Assembly: GCF_021531695.1 (NCBI RefSeq)
Contig: NZ_JADYUI010000014.1
Span: 1 to 60,872, forward strand
Direction: 5' to 3'
From: Roseburia hominis
Lineage (GTDB): Bacteria > Bacillota > Clostridia > Lachnospirales > Lachnospiraceae
DNA length: 60,872 nt
The notes under the pieces: generated by a model
The model's input: the letters and a program-made list of their open reading frames with translations, nothing else
What the model was told of the DNA's origin: nothing
Database searches by the model: none
Position numbers and translations under genes: made by a program
Part shown: one piece after another, positions 46,705 through 56,212 of the stretch
Position numbering within the stretch: the stretch's first letter is position 1
Layout: every line of letters starts with the position of its first letter

Positions 46705-47207
46705 GTCGAATCACCCATTTCCTTTAATGTTTCTTCTACCAGCGAATCCTGAATATTGGTATCAATGGAAGCTGCAACTACCTTGCCTGCCATCATGGAT
46801 GCAACAGTAATCATTTCCTGCTTCACTTCATCCATTACACGCTTCTTTTCCAACAAAGCCTCTTCATTCGCATGTTGTATAATACGCTGTGCTTCTTTTT
46901 TCGCATCATCAATAATCTTTGCTTCATTATGAAGTGCTTTTTGTCTCGCTTCGCTTAAAATAGCTTCTGCTTCTTTATCAACATTTTTCAGTTTTTCATC
47001 ATATTCTGCTTTTAACGCTTTCGCATCTTCTTTATCTGCCGCCGCAGAATCAATATCTGCTTTAATGCGGTTTTGTCGTTCCGCCAGCATCTTTCTTACC
47101 GGATTAAATAACAGATAAGACAATGCCAGAAACAGAAAGAACACTGCAATCGCCAAAAGCACTGTGTCATGAAGCAACTGAAAATCCAAGTTAAACAATC
47201 TTTCCAT
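46692..47207 (-). CDS. atpF: ATP synthase Fo b subunit
   Basis: 171-aa stator subunit. One N-terminal membrane helix (about 10-35) is followed by a long charged helix (Arg-Lys-Met-Leu-Ala-Glu-Arg-Gln-Asn-Arg-Ile) that forms the peripheral stalk. Only one b-type gene is present, so a homodimer is expected. Confidence 0.93.
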
Positions 47208-47272
47208 AGCCTAGAAGTAAAACCTCCTTTCCGTTTTCTTACGAAAAATCTTTTTTAAAAAGAAGTTTCTTC

Positions 47273-47545
<273 letters not shown>

Positions 47546-47562
47546 TTAAAATTCTTGTTTTG

Positions 47563-48297
47563 TTAATCTTCATAGTTCTGACTAATATAAGTCATCGTCA
47601 ACATACAAAATACATATGTCTGAATTGCTCCGGAGAACAAATCAAAATAGATATGAAGTGCTGCCGGCCAGATAATCGCTATCTTGCTTAACAATCCGTA
47701 GACCAATGCCATCATAACGGTTCCGGATAACACATTCGCAAACAAACGTAGCGACAAAGAAATCGGTACTGCGATTTCACTGATTAAGTTAATCGGAAAC
47801 CAGATTGGCAGCCACGGTGGCAACGGAGAACACATATCCTTCCAGATCTGTTTCGGACTTAAGTTCTTAAACTGTGTGTAGTGGATTAACACAAATGTAA
47901 TAAGCGCAAGTGCAAGTGTCGTACCATAATCTGCGGTCGGTGGTCTCAACCCAAACAAACCGGAAATATTACTCATCAAAATAAATATGAATATGGTACT
48001 GATGTAGTTTACAAACTTCGGTCCCGCTTTCGGTCCCATGGTTCCCATGACTACACCGTCCAGCTTTTCTACAATAAGCTCTACGACATTTTGAAATCCA
48101 TCCGGAATCTCCGTCGCATGTTTCAATTTGCGGTTTGCAACAATCGCAAAAAGCAGGATAACCAGCATGACAATCAAGATACATACATGAGATGTCGTAA
48201 TCCATACCGTATGCCCAAACAATTCATAGGAAAATATCCCATGTATCATAAAATCCACATTGTCCGCACTTGCTGACATTAAAATTGCCCCTTCCAC
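47563..48297 (-). CDS. atpB: ATP synthase Fo a subunit
   Basis: 244-aa membrane stator subunit. Five or six helices, with the essential Arg in Leu-Ser-Leu-Arg-Leu-Phe-Ala-Asn-Val-Leu-Ser-Gly and the C-terminal Gly-Ala-Ile-Gln-Thr-Tyr-Val-Phe. The start is GTG at 48297 because GGAGG lies seven bases upstream; a later ATG (residue 7) has a weaker site. Confidence 0.95.
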   Translation of the reverse strand: MEGAILMSASADNVDFMIHGIFSYELFGHTVWITTSHVCILIVMLVILLFAIVANRKLKHATEIPDGFQNVVELIVEKLDGVVMGTMGPKAGPKFVNYISTIFIFILMSNISGLFGLRPPTADYGTTLALALITFVLIHYTQFKNLSPKQIWKDMCSPLPPWLPIWFPINLISEIAVPISLSLRLFANVLSGTVMMALVYGLLSKIAIIWPAALHIYFDLFSGAIQTYVFCMLTMTYISQNYED

Positions 48298-48402
48298 GTT
48301 CTCACCTCCTCATTCTTCTTTAATCACTCATGCAGATGAAAAACACCTCTCCTTGTCATAATATCTATGGAACAAAGCGCTTTCGCACTTTTACTCCCAA
48401 AT

Positions 48403-48804
48403 TCAGGTTTCATTTGAGAACTTCTTCTCTTTCCACTTCATCAGATATGGCTGTAAATAAGCGGATACTTTTAGCCCCATCACGCCGATAAACATAGAAA
48501 TCATATTTCCCAGATGGAAAACAATCACAAGCAAAAATGCAAGGATGACCAACACATAGCGCAACATGGACTTCGCAATAATCTTCTTCTTCGCATGCTC
48601 TGCATCCGCAATATCCACGGCATCCCAAAGCGTCGTCGCGATATGAATCGCCATTGCAACTGCAACTGCCAGTCCAATCAAAAGTCCACTCGTAAACATC
48701 CATTTATCACTGACAAACCATACGCCAATTATTTCTACTATAACCCCATAAAAAAGAATTCCCATTACAAGGCCCGGTAATGCATCATTGATTCTTTTTA
48801 ACAT
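48403..48804 (-). CDS. atpI: AtpI-like membrane protein of the atp operon
   Basis: 133-aa protein with four hydrophobic helices at the position of AtpI, upstream of atpB. AtpI-type proteins assist c-ring assembly. Sequence similarity in this family is low; the helix count, size and place support the call. It overlaps the preceding AtpZ-like gene by 20 bp. Confidence 0.7.
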   Translation of the reverse strand: MLKRINDALPGLVMGILFYGVIVEIIGVWFVSDKWMFTSGLLIGLAVAVAMAIHIATTLWDAVDIADAEHAKKKIIAKSMLRYVLVILAFLLVIVFHLGNMISMFIGVMGLKVSAYLQPYLMKWKEKKFSNET

Positions 48805-49054
48805 CCTTACCCTCGCCTTCCTTTATCTTGTCTTTTGGTTTATCATCTTCGTATATCCTTTTTGCCATTCGATAAACATTCTGAAATCCGGCTATCACTC
48901 CCACCAAAAAAAGCGGAATCATGATATAATCCTTGCCTACCTTGTTGCCTATCCAGACCCCGGCTAATGTACATAACATTATTGGTACAATCATATTGAT
49001 GCCAAACTGCATGACCAAAGCAAATGATTGATAGACTTTATTCTTGCCCTTCAA
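48785..49054 (-). CDS. atpZ: AtpZ-like membrane protein, first gene of the atp operon
   Basis: 89-aa protein with two helices, the second pair-like segment containing Gly-Val-Trp-Ile-Gly-Asn-Lys-Val-Gly and Gly-Val-Ile-Ala-Gly-Phe-Gln-Asn-Val-Tyr-Arg, which match the AtpZ/AtpI family (proposed Mg2+/Ca2+ uptake or assembly aid). The start is a TTG at 49054 with GAGGAG seven bases upstream; a GTG six codons earlier overlaps that site and is less likely. The tail is Lys/Glu-rich. Confidence 0.75.
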   Translation of the reverse strand: MKGKNKVYQSFALVMQFGINMIVPIMLCTLAGVWIGNKVGKDYIMIPLFLVGVIAGFQNVYRMAKRIYEDDKPKDKIKEGEGKDVKKNQ

Positions 49055-49106
49055 GTTGTTTCTCCTCTTCACGCATCTCTTATCCTGTCAACCTTTCCTT
49101 CGATAA

Positions 49107-49167
49107 AAAACGCACAAAATGTAATAAGTAGCTCACATACTATTATTATAACATTTTTGTGCGTTTT
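49107..49167. repeat. Inverted repeat across the atp promoter
   Basis: 13-bp perfect arms, AAAACGCACAAAA at 49107-49119 and its reverse complement at 49155-49167, separated by 35 bp; the match goes on for three more bases after a one-base slip. One arm fills the -10/-35 spacer, the other lies about 20 bases after the predicted transcription start. It could bind a regulator as a dimer or loop. Confidence 0.7.
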
Positions 49168-49172
49168 GTCTA
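49145..49172 (-). promoter_or_regulatory. Promoter of the atp operon
   Basis: Minus strand: -35 TAGACA (49167-49172), 16-bp spacer, -10 TATAAT (49145-49150). The leader to atpZ is about 85 bases. Confidence 0.65.
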
Positions 49173-49274
49173 TAAATTATTCTTCTTTTTCGTTTTTCTT
49201 CTCAATTTTACCAATTATTGGCTTTTATTCTATTTTTTTGATGATTATTGTACAATTCAAGTTCTATTTCTTTG

Positions 49275-50762
49275 TTATTTTCCGTCATTTCCCTCTTTTG
49301 TATGTGCTCTTTCGGACAAAACCTCCTGAATCAGCTCTCTCTCATCCATATGATATTTTTGCCCTTTAATCTCCTGATAATCCTCATGCCCTTTTCCTGC
49401 AAGCACAATCACATCTCCCTTTTGTGCATGTTGTATACAATATGCAATCGCTTCCTTTCGATCTGGAATTGCCACATATGCTCCGCCGACTTTTTTTACT
49501 CCGGTCAGAATGTCATTAATAATCTCTATCGGCTGCTCATAACGCGGATTATCGGAAGTTACCACGGTAAAATCTGCCAGTCTTGCAGAAACCTCTCCCA
49601 TCTCGTAACGCCTTGATTTCGCCCGGTTCCCGCCACAACCGAACAGACAGATTAAACGATTCGGATGATACTCTTTTAAGGTAACAAGAAGATTTTCCAG
49701 TGCCATGGCATTATGTGCATAATCAATCATTAAGGTATAATCCGGCGATACCGGAATGATCTCAATTCTTCCTTTTACCGACACCTGTAACAATGCTTTT
49801 TGCATTGTAGCAAAATCCACATGAAAATGACGGCAAAGTGTCACTGCTGCAAGAGAATTATATACACTAAAACGTCCCGGCACATTTACTTCAATCGTAA
49901 CGTTTTCTTTCCCGCTTACCTGGTATTTCACTCCGATTTTTCCGTCTTTTCTCAGCAGCTCCACATTTTTGGCGCAAAGATCCGCTTTCTCTTTAAAACC
50001 ATAAGTCTCCACCTCGCAGGTATGCCCTTTTAAAATTCCATCTAAATACTCACTGTCTGCATTAAAAATGCCATGTTTACACTGCTGAAACAAAAGACTC
50101 TTACAGTACATGTATTCCGCAAAATCCTTATGCTCATCTTTCCCGATATGGTCTTCCTCTAAATTGGTAAAAATACCATAATCAAACTGCACTCCGGATA
50201 CCCGATGCATTTTTAATCCCTGGGAAGAAACCTCCATCACAACTGCCTTCATTCCGGCTTTTACCATCTTTGCAAAAGCTTCCTGTATATCATAGGATTC
50301 CGGTGTTGTATTTTTGGCACTCTGGTGTTCTTCCCCCATAATAATTTCAATCGTTCCAATCAGCCCCGTTGGAATTCCCGCCTCATCCAAAATGGATTTT
50401 ATCATGTAAGTTGTTGTTGTTTTTCCTTTTGTTCCGGTAATTCCGATTGTTGTAAGTTTTGTGGCAGGATAATCAAAATACGCTGCTGACATAAGAGAAA
50501 GTGCATAGCGGCTGTCTTTTACCTTTATTACCGTAACTTCTTCCGTTACCACAACATCTTTTTCTACTATGACTGCCTTTGCGCCCTTTTTTATGACCTC
50601 TCCAATAAATTCATGCCCATCCATCCGGCTTCCGCTAAGACATACAAAAACCGCATCCTCTTTTACCTTTCTGGAATCATAGGAAAGTGAAGTCACCTCA
50701 GTTTCTATATCACCTTTTTGTATTTCATAATCGATTTTCTCAAGTAATTTACTTAATTTCAT
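49275..50762 (-). CDS. murE: MurE-type meso-diaminopimelate-adding ligase
   Basis: 495-aa cytoplasmic Mur ligase that adds the third residue of the peptidoglycan stem peptide. ATP loop Gly-Thr-Lys-Gly-Lys-Thr-Thr-Thr, Mur-ligase segments Asn-Thr-Thr-Pro-Glu-Ser and Val-Ser-Ser-Gln-Gly-Leu, and Ser-Asp-Asn-Pro-Arg in the C-terminal domain, the motif tied to meso-diaminopimelate specificity. Oddities: Lys replaces the common Asn in the P-loop, and the usual Asp-His-Leu-Asp segment reads Glu-Asp-His-Ile-Gly-Lys. This may be a paralogous form. ATG overlaps the stop of dapF, whose product supplies the amino acid. Confidence 0.85.
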   Translation of the reverse strand: MKLSKLLEKIDYEIQKGDIETEVTSLSYDSRKVKEDAVFVCLSGSRMDGHEFIGEVIKKGAKAVIVEKDVVVTEEVTVIKVKDSRYALSLMSAAYFDYPATKLTTIGITGTKGKTTTTYMIKSILDEAGIPTGLIGTIEIIMGEEHQSAKNTTPESYDIQEAFAKMVKAGMKAVVMEVSSQGLKMHRVSGVQFDYGIFTNLEEDHIGKDEHKDFAEYMYCKSLLFQQCKHGIFNADSEYLDGILKGHTCEVETYGFKEKADLCAKNVELLRKDGKIGVKYQVSGKENVTIEVNVPGRFSVYNSLAAVTLCRHFHVDFATMQKALLQVSVKGRIEIIPVSPDYTLMIDYAHNAMALENLLVTLKEYHPNRLICLFGCGGNRAKSRRYEMGEVSARLADFTVVTSDNPRYEQPIEIINDILTGVKKVGGAYVAIPDRKEAIAYCIQHAQKGDVIVLAGKGHEDYQEIKGQKYHMDERELIQEVLSERAHTKEGNDGK

Positions 50763-51589
50763 AGCAATTCTCCTTCAAACACCGTTTCTGCCGGTCCTGT
50801 CATAAACACATGGTTGGTTGTTTTCTCATATTCAATCTCTAAATCACCGCCCAAAAGGTGTACCAATACCTTTTCATCTGTATATCCATTTAAAATGCAT
50901 GCCACAACACTTGCACAGGTTCCCGTTCCGCAGGCAAGCGTCTCTCCGGAGCCACGCTCCCACACCCGCATATTAATTTCGTTTCTATTCAAAACCTGCA
51001 CAAACTCTGTGTTCGTTCTATTTGGAAAAAGTTCATGATTTTCAAATAGTGGTCCGTATTTTTCTATTTCAAGGCTTCCGGTATCTTCTACAAATACGAC
51101 CGCATGTGGATTTCCCATAGATACACAGGTCATGTTCCATGTTTTTTCTGCCACTGCAATTGGTTCATTTACCACTCTTTTTTTCTCACTTCGCACCGGA
51201 ATCTTTTTCGGCTCTAAAATCGGCTCTCCCATATCTACCTTAACCTTTGTCACTTTCTCATCTTCTACCGTAAGGTCCAGATATTTAATTCCCGCCTTGG
51301 TTTCAACTGAAATTTCCGTTTTATCCGTCATCTTATGATCATAAACATATTTCGCCACACAACGGATTCCATTTCCGCACATTTCTCCCTCGGAGCCGTC
51401 CGCATTAAACATCCGCATACAAAAATCTGCTTTGTCTGATGGAACAATTAAAATCAATCCATCTGAACCAATTCCGAAATGTCTGTCACTTACTTTCTTC
51501 GCCAGTTCCTTTGGATTTTCTACTTTTTCCACAAATCCATTGATATAAACATAATCATTTCCACAACCATTCATTTTTGTAAACTTCAT
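50759..51589 (-). CDS. dapF: Diaminopimelate epimerase
   Basis: 276-aa cofactor-independent epimerase that turns LL- into meso-diaminopimelate. Both catalytic Cys are visible: Glu-Met-Cys-Gly-Asn-Gly-Ile-Arg and Leu-Ala-Cys-Gly-Thr-Gly-Thr. The N-terminal Lys-Met-Asn-Gly-Cys-Gly-Asn-Asp-Tyr is diagnostic. ATG 51589 is chosen because AAGGAGGG precedes it. A TATAAT box lies about 20 bases before the ribosome binding site. Coupled to murE by an ATGA overlap, so both steps of mDAP supply and use are expressed together. Confidence 0.95.
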   Translation of the reverse strand: MKFTKMNGCGNDYVYINGFVEKVENPKELAKKVSDRHFGIGSDGLILIVPSDKADFCMRMFNADGSEGEMCGNGIRCVAKYVYDHKMTDKTEISVETKAGIKYLDLTVEDEKVTKVKVDMGEPILEPKKIPVRSEKKRVVNEPIAVAEKTWNMTCVSMGNPHAVVFVEDTGSLEIEKYGPLFENHELFPNRTNTEFVQVLNRNEINMRVWERGSGETLACGTGTCASVVACILNGYTDEKVLVHLLGGDLEIEYEKTTNHVFMTGPAETVFEGELL

Positions 51590-51787
51590 CGCGTACCCTC
51601 CTTTTTCTTTTATTATACAAAACAGTTTTTGCCACAAATACACGAAATATGCTTAATATATTGCAAATACTGCTGTTTTATCGGTCCTATTTTTATGTTT
51701 TAGAAATTTTTAATACTTCTTTTCACTTTCTTTTATATGTTTTTGCTATAATAGAAATAGTTTTTACCGGAAAGGGGTTTTACAACA

Positions 51788-52564
51788 ATGAAAAAAACAA
51801 AAAAGCATTCCGATGTTACCAATATAGAAATCAATAATGAAGTTCATGTCAATCAGGTTGTCGTTGAACCGGGAGATGTGATATGCGTCAACGAACTTGT
51901 TCCCGCGCCACGCACTATGAACGACAGTATGGAAAAGATTGCAGATATTACGGACGAATTTTCACAGACCATGGAGCCGATTCTTCGTATGTACAATGCT
52001 GCCATGTGCGCTACCACTGCAAGACTTGATATCATAAAAGACGAATTTAAGTTTCGAAAGAAGCGCTGTCCGATTCATCATATTGATACCCGCTTAAAAT
52101 CAGCCGGCAGTATTCTTGGAAAATTGCAGAAAAAAGATTTAAACCTGACACTTGGCTGTGCCTGCAACAACATTTTCGATATCGCAGGCGTACGTGTCGT
52201 CTGTCCTTACATCAAAGATGTTTATTTAATTCGTGACAGACTTCTGGCACAGGATGATTTACATATTATTGAAATGAAGGATTATATTGAGAATCCAAAA
52301 TCAAACGGCTACCGTAGTCTTCATATGGTGATTCGTGTTCCGGTTTATTTTATGAACAAAAAGCAGCTTGTTCCGGTCGAATTACAGCTCCGTACTCTTG
52401 CCATGGATTTATGGGCGAGCTTAGAACACGATATTAAATATAAGACCATCAGTAATAACATTATAGATACTGCAGATTTCGCCGATGAACTTTACGAATG
52501 CAGCCAGCTGATTTACGAAGCAGAAGAAAAGATGGAGCGTATGAATGAGATGTTAGAATCTTAA
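51788..52564 (+). CDS. Small alarmone synthetase (RelA/SpoT synthetase domain)
   Basis: 258-aa single-domain (p)ppGpp synthetase of the YjbM/RelP kind. The RelA/SpoT synthetase core has Thr-Arg-Leu-Lys-Ser-Ala-Gly-Ser-Ile, Asp-Ile-Ala-Gly-Val-Arg-Val-Val-Cys, Asn-Pro-Lys-Ser-Asn-Gly-Tyr-Arg-Ser-Leu-His and Glu-Leu-Gln-Leu-Arg-Thr. No hydrolase, TGS or ACT domain is present. An N-terminal extension of about 45 residues is polar. A TATAAT box at 51747-51752 and AAAGGGG before the ATG support its own transcript. It converges on the kinase gene 8 bp downstream. Confidence 0.9.
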   Translation: MKKTKKHSDVTNIEINNEVHVNQVVVEPGDVICVNELVPAPRTMNDSMEKIADITDEFSQTMEPILRMYNAAMCATTARLDIIKDEFKFRKKRCPIHHIDTRLKSAGSILGKLQKKDLNLTLGCACNNIFDIAGVRVVCPYIKDVYLIRDRLLAQDDLHIIEMKDYIENPKSNGYRSLHMVIRVPVYFMNKKQLVPVELQLRTLAMDLWASLEHDIKYKTISNNIIDTADFADELYECSQLIYEAEEKMERMNEMLES

Positions 52565-52572
52565 TTTCCGCT

Positions 52573-53970
52573 TTATGCGGACACTTCAGAGTGCCCCATA
52601 ACCGGAAGACAGATCCGGATCGTGGCGCCTTTTTCGACTGTAAGAATTTCCATGCTTCCGCCATGGGATAAAATAATCTGTTTTACCACATGAAGTCCCA
52701 TGATATGCACATTCCCAAGCTCTTTGTCTTCTGATGCTTTTTGCATACTGTCTTCCTCAAAAACTCCTGCTTTGACTGCTGCCGGAATTCCAACGCCATC
52801 ATCACAAAAGAGAATTTCAAGCAGCTCCTCCTTCTTTTGTAATGTAATACTTATCTTACACCCCGCTTCATTATGCCGGATACTGTTTCCGATTAAATTT
52901 TCATAAGCCCGGTTTAAAAGCTGCAAATCCCCCTTAAGCTCTAACGGTTCTATCTTGGGTGCAATTTCTAAATTTATCTCATATTGTTCGCTTAATCCTT
53001 CATTATAATAAGATGCCACAATTTGGCGAAACTGCTTTGCGGGATGATAGTTTTCACTTCGAAGCGGTTGCATCTGATACTGCAATTTCGAAGTCAGATT
53101 CAAATCTTCTATGAGACGTTTTATCTTTATACTCTGTGCCTTCATGATCTGAACCTGCTTTTTTTGTTCCTCATCCAGATTTTTGGCCTGTTCTAACTGC
53201 TCCGAATATCCCATAATCATGGAAAGTGGCGTACGAATATCATGTGACACCCCTGCAATCCAGTTCGTGCGCGCTGTATCTCTCGTTTCAATTAATTGTT
53301 TCTGTTTTTCTAATAATTCCGACGTTTGATTCAATTTCCCGGCAAGCTCAGCTGTCATTCCTTTTTCCGGCAACCGGATACTCTTTTCTTCTGCCAGCGT
53401 TTCAATTCCAAGTGCAACCGGTTTTAAAGAGCGGTAAAAGCGGTATCCAAAGAATAAGCACAATAACAGGATAAGCAATGTATTTCCCAATAAAAATACC
53501 AGTACAATCCGATTACTTTCATTTATTGTATCCATATCAAGTACAAGCTGCTGTTTCCAGACACTATTCTTTTCTGATGCAAGTACCAAAAGTCCATCCG
53601 GGTGTGTCCAGACTTTCACCGGATAATCCTTCAAATACCATCTGGAAAATCCCGCAACCTCCGTTAAACTGTAGCTTTTGTTTAAATCTTCCGGTAATTT
53701 ATCGCTCCATAAAATCGTTCCATCTTCATCCAAAAGAAACGCCCACTCATAACTTTCCAGCATTTCTTTTCCTTTTTTTGTAACTTCAAATTCATCTCCT
53801 GTTTTTGTAATTTCTTTTGATACATTTTCTATGCCCGGCAGATTCTGGCTTGCTTCTCCATAATATAAAATAAAATAAGCATCCAGAAAAATATTCAAAA
53901 TCAGAATCAAGAACGTGATAAAAAATGCTGCCCCGATATAGCGGCTTACAATCTTAAACAAACTTTTCAT
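52573..53970 (-). CDS. Sensor histidine kinase
   Basis: 465-aa membrane kinase. Two helices (about 10-33 and 150-175) enclose an outer sensor domain of about 115 residues; a HAMP-like linker and coiled coil lead to the HisKA site His243 in SHDIRTPLSM. The ATPase domain has N-box Glu-Asn-Leu-Ile-Gly-Asn-Ser-Ile-Arg-His and G1 Cys-Asp-Asp-Gly-Val-Gly-Ile-Pro; the G2 loop reads Ile-Met-Gly-Leu-His-Val-Val. The regulator gene lies 3 bp upstream in the same operon. Confidence 0.92.
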   Translation of the reverse strand: MKSLFKIVSRYIGAAFFITFLILILNIFLDAYFILYYGEASQNLPGIENVSKEITKTGDEFEVTKKGKEMLESYEWAFLLDEDGTILWSDKLPEDLNKSYSLTEVAGFSRWYLKDYPVKVWTHPDGLLVLASEKNSVWKQQLVLDMDTINESNRIVLVFLLGNTLLILLLCLFFGYRFYRSLKPVALGIETLAEEKSIRLPEKGMTAELAGKLNQTSELLEKQKQLIETRDTARTNWIAGVSHDIRTPLSMIMGYSEQLEQAKNLDEEQKKQVQIMKAQSIKIKRLIEDLNLTSKLQYQMQPLRSENYHPAKQFRQIVASYYNEGLSEQYEINLEIAPKIEPLELKGDLQLLNRAYENLIGNSIRHNEAGCKISITLQKKEELLEILFCDDGVGIPAAVKAGVFEEDSMQKASEDKELGNVHIMGLHVVKQIILSHGGSMEILTVEKGATIRICLPVMGHSEVSA

Positions 53971-53973
53971 AAC

Positions 53974-54684
53974 TTATGCCTCTTTCACTAATTTATAGCC
54001 CAGTCCCCTCACCGTCAAAATCCACTTTGGCTTCGACGGATCCTCTTCTATCTTCTCTCGTAAATGCCTGATATGCACCATAAGCGTATTTTCGTAACCA
54101 TAGTAACCATCTCCCCATACTGCATCACACAGCATGTCAAAAGTCACGATATTTCCCCTGTTTTCGGTAAGCTTTTTTAAAATCGCAAGTTCTTTTGCCG
54201 TAAGCACACTTTCTTTTCCATCTTTTTTGACTGTCGCGCTTTTAAAATCAACGCTTGCATTTCCGATTTTTACTTCTTCTGTCTTTTTCTGCTGCAGTAC
54301 ACCCGCATAGGTTCTTTTTAAAATAAGCTGGATTCGAAGCAGTAATTCCTGCGTCAAAAATGGTTTCGTAATGTAGTCATCTGCTCCAAGCCCCAGTCCA
54401 AACAAGCGATCCTGGTCTTCATCACGCGCAGACAAAAATAATGCCGGAATATCTTCCTTCTGCCGAAATTCCATAAACAAGTGAAACCCGTCCCCATCCG
54501 GCAGATTCACATCTAAAATCATAAAATCCGGTCGGACCGTTTCATAAACTTTTCTTGCTTCTTCACAGCTTTTTGCCGGAAACAGATTTAGAAATCCTTC
54601 TTTTTTCAATATTTTTTCCAACATTTCAAGCAACTCTTCATTGTCATCTACGATTAAAATCTTTACATCCTGTATTCGTTCCAT
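53974..54684 (-). CDS. OmpR/PhoB family response regulator
   Basis: 236-aa regulator with receiver phosphoacceptor Asp in Met-Ile-Leu-Asp-Val-Asn-Leu-Pro, the Lys in Ile-Thr-Lys-Pro-Phe, and a winged-helix DNA-binding domain ending Val-Arg-Gly-Leu-Gly-Tyr-Lys-Leu. First gene of the operon with the kinase at 52573-53970. Read from the strong promoter at 54719-54747. Confidence 0.95.
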   Translation of the reverse strand: MERIQDVKILIVDDNEELLEMLEKILKKEGFLNLFPAKSCEEARKVYETVRPDFMILDVNLPDGDGFHLFMEFRQKEDIPALFLSARDEDQDRLFGLGLGADDYITKPFLTQELLLRIQLILKRTYAGVLQQKKTEEVKIGNASVDFKSATVKKDGKESVLTAKELAILKKLTENRGNIVTFDMLCDAVWGDGYYGYENTLMVHIRHLREKIEEDPSKPKWILTVRGLGYKLVKEA

Positions 54685-54718
54685 GTTATAGCCCTTTTCC
54701 CTTTTTTATGTATGTTTT

Positions 54719-54747
54719 ATTATGCCACCCACACCTTATTCTGTCAA
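54719..54747 (-). promoter_or_regulatory. Promoter of the second two-component operon
   Basis: Minus strand: consensus -35 TTGACA (54742-54747), 17-bp spacer, -10 CATAAT (54719-54724), 35 bases before the regulator start codon. Confidence 0.75.
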
Positions 54748-54755
54748 AAATGTGG

Positions 54756-54794
54756 AAAAGAAAATAGCCGCCATTACTGCGAATAATGACGGCT
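54756..54794 (-). terminator. Terminator of the degV gene
   Basis: 11-bp stem with one wobble (54766-54776 with 54784-54794), 7-base loop, then ATTTTCTTTT on the minus strand. It lies between degV and the two-component promoter. Confidence 0.75.
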
Positions 54795-54850
54795 GACCTT
54801 GTAAAAGGTTGATGCTTTCGTGTTCGAATCCGTTTATCAATACCCTTCTG

Positions 54851-55699
54851 CTACTCTTCCATATACAGTACGCCAAGTGTACCCGGTCCGCAATGGGAAG
54901 AAATTACTCCACCGGCCCGCGTCTCCAGGATTTCATCAAAATGATTCAGACTCTTTAAGTATTCCTTTACCTGCTCCACAATTGCCCTGTCACAACCGGA
55001 GTGTGTTACAAACACCCGGCTCTTTGCGGCATGCTTTAACTCCTCTTCCATTTCCTGAACATAAGACATTACCACACGATCTATTTTGCCCCTGTATTTT
55101 TTCCCGGGAATCATTTTCCCATCGATGACATCAATTCTCGGATGCAACTTTAAGGCACCACCTGCCAGTGCCGTAAGTCCACCGCATCTTCCACCTCTAT
55201 ACAGATATACAAGCGTGTCCACCACAAAGCTGGATCTTACTTTTGACTTTCTTTCCTCAATATGGCTGACAATCGTCTGTGCATCTGCACCGGATTCTGC
55301 CATCACTGCCGCCTCAATAACCAGAAGTCCAATTCCCGTAGACAGATTTGCAGAATTCACCACATGCACGCATTCTGAGGCATTCAAATCCTCTACAGCC
55401 AGTCTCATCACATTTGCTGTGGTAGACATATCCTCTGAAATTGAGAAAACAACAAGCTCCATTTCCTGATCCAGATACTTCCGGAACAACTCCTCTGCCT
55501 CTTCCAGCCCAACCGCCGAAGTCTTCGGTGTCGTCTTATTCGCATCCGACCAGGCATAAATCTCATCCGGTGTAATATTGACACCATCCAGATATTCATC
55601 CTCTCCCAAAAGGATATGGAGGGGAAGGATTTCTATCTTGTATTGCTTTATTAATTCTTTCGACAAATCACATGTACTGTCTGATATTATTTTTACCAC
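54851..55699 (-). CDS. DegV family fatty-acid-binding protein
   Basis: 282-aa cytoplasmic protein of the DegV/FakB family. N-terminal Ile-Ile-Ser-Asp-Ser-Thr-Cys-Asp-Leu and the loop Lys-Thr-Ser-Ala-Val mark the lipid-binding domain, and the C-terminal Phe-Val-Thr-His-Ser-Gly-Cys-Asp and Gly-Gly-Val-Ile-Ser-Ser-His-Cys-Gly-Pro-Gly-Thr complete it. Members hold a fatty acid for phosphorylation by FakA; no fakA gene is in the window. It has its own promoter (55773-55800) and terminator. Confidence 0.92.
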   Translation of the reverse strand: MVKIISDSTCDLSKELIKQYKIEILPLHILLGEDEYLDGVNITPDEIYAWSDANKTTPKTSAVGLEEAEELFRKYLDQEMELVVFSISEDMSTTANVMRLAVEDLNASECVHVVNSANLSTGIGLLVIEAAVMAESGADAQTIVSHIEERKSKVRSSFVVDTLVYLYRGGRCGGLTALAGGALKLHPRIDVIDGKMIPGKKYRGKIDRVVMSYVQEMEEELKHAAKSRVFVTHSGCDRAIVEQVKEYLKSLNHFDEILETRAGGVISSHCGPGTLGVLYMEE

Positions 55700-55772
55700 A
55701 AAAATTTTCTCCTGTTTCTCTTTAATATTAATAGCAGACGACTATTGCATAGTTTTTCCATCTATAAGCGTC

Positions 55773-55800
55773 ATTATACTAGCCTTCGTGTTTTTTGCAA
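55773..55800 (-). promoter_or_regulatory. Promoter of degV
   Basis: Minus strand: -35 TTGCAA (55795-55800), 16-bp spacer, -10 TATAAT (55773-55778). It diverges from the duplicated plus-strand promoter that starts at 55824. Confidence 0.65.
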
Positions 55801-55812
55801 CTCTTTTTCGTG

Positions 55813-55862
55813 AAATGATACACTTTACACCAAAATATATCATTTGTATAATAAGGAAAAGC
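55813..55862 (+). promoter_or_regulatory. Duplicated promoter/operator, copy 1
   Basis: 50-bp block that recurs at 58392-58441 with one difference. It holds -35 TTTACA (55824-55829), 17-bp spacer and -10 TATAAT (55847-55852). The inverted repeat AAATGATA/TATCATTT (55813-55820 with 55838-55845) brackets the -35 box, the layout of a repressor operator. Downstream lies only the tail of an XRE regulator. Confidence 0.8.
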
Positions 55863-55863
55863 G

Positions 55864-56079
55864 TTGCATTTATCTCCTCAAGAACTTATGGGGTGGGATG
55901 AGCCAACTGAAACCAAAACTATTGTCGCTCATTTTAATGGTGGTGAGTATACAGAAGAAGAACTTGATAAAATCAAAGAATTTGCAAAATTCGTTAAATT
56001 GCAAAGAAAGTGGCTATTTAACCAAATACGAACGGCTTTCTATATTATTCGCGGAATTGTTCAGAACTGTTCCAATTGA
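55864..56079 (+). pseudogene. Tail of an XRE-family regulator
   Basis: The reading frame encodes a segment typical of the C-terminal end of XRE repressors in clostridia (Glu-Thr-Lys-Thr-Ile-Val-Ala-His-Phe-Asn-Gly-Gly-Glu-Tyr-Thr-Glu-Glu-Glu-Leu, then Lys-Glu-Phe-Ala-Lys-Phe-Val-Lys). The helix-turn-helix part is missing: the frame begins right after the promoter block, with a TTG whose upstream AAGGA would lie before the predicted transcript start. The last 20 residues look out of frame with the original. A deletion between the promoter and the tail is the simplest account. Confidence 0.6.
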
Positions 56080-56212
56080 TGATATTGCATACAGAGATAC
56101 AGAAAGTTACTTTGGAATATTGTATAAAGATTTACTTACCCAGGAAACCGAAGGGGCGATATGTCAGCCGCTGGATATTTTGAAGGGAGCTGATGCCAAT
56201 GGTTACATATAG
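56006..56212 (+). pseudogene. Fragment of an unrecognised small gene
   Basis: In another frame, overlapping the XRE tail, there is a plausible protein segment (Tyr-Glu-Arg-Leu-Ser-Ile-Leu-Phe-Ala-Glu-Leu-Phe-Arg, then Asp-Ile-Ala-Tyr-Arg-Asp) ending 56212. No start codon or ribosome binding site fits it, and it runs into the start of the toxin gene. It may be a decayed gene or simply a leader that the toxin mRNA contains. Confidence 0.35.

Noticed and set aside
49208-49288. 26-codon minus-strand frame overlapping the end of murE
   Set aside because: It has a GAGGG only a base or two before the ATG and no recognisable sequence; chance overlap is more likely.
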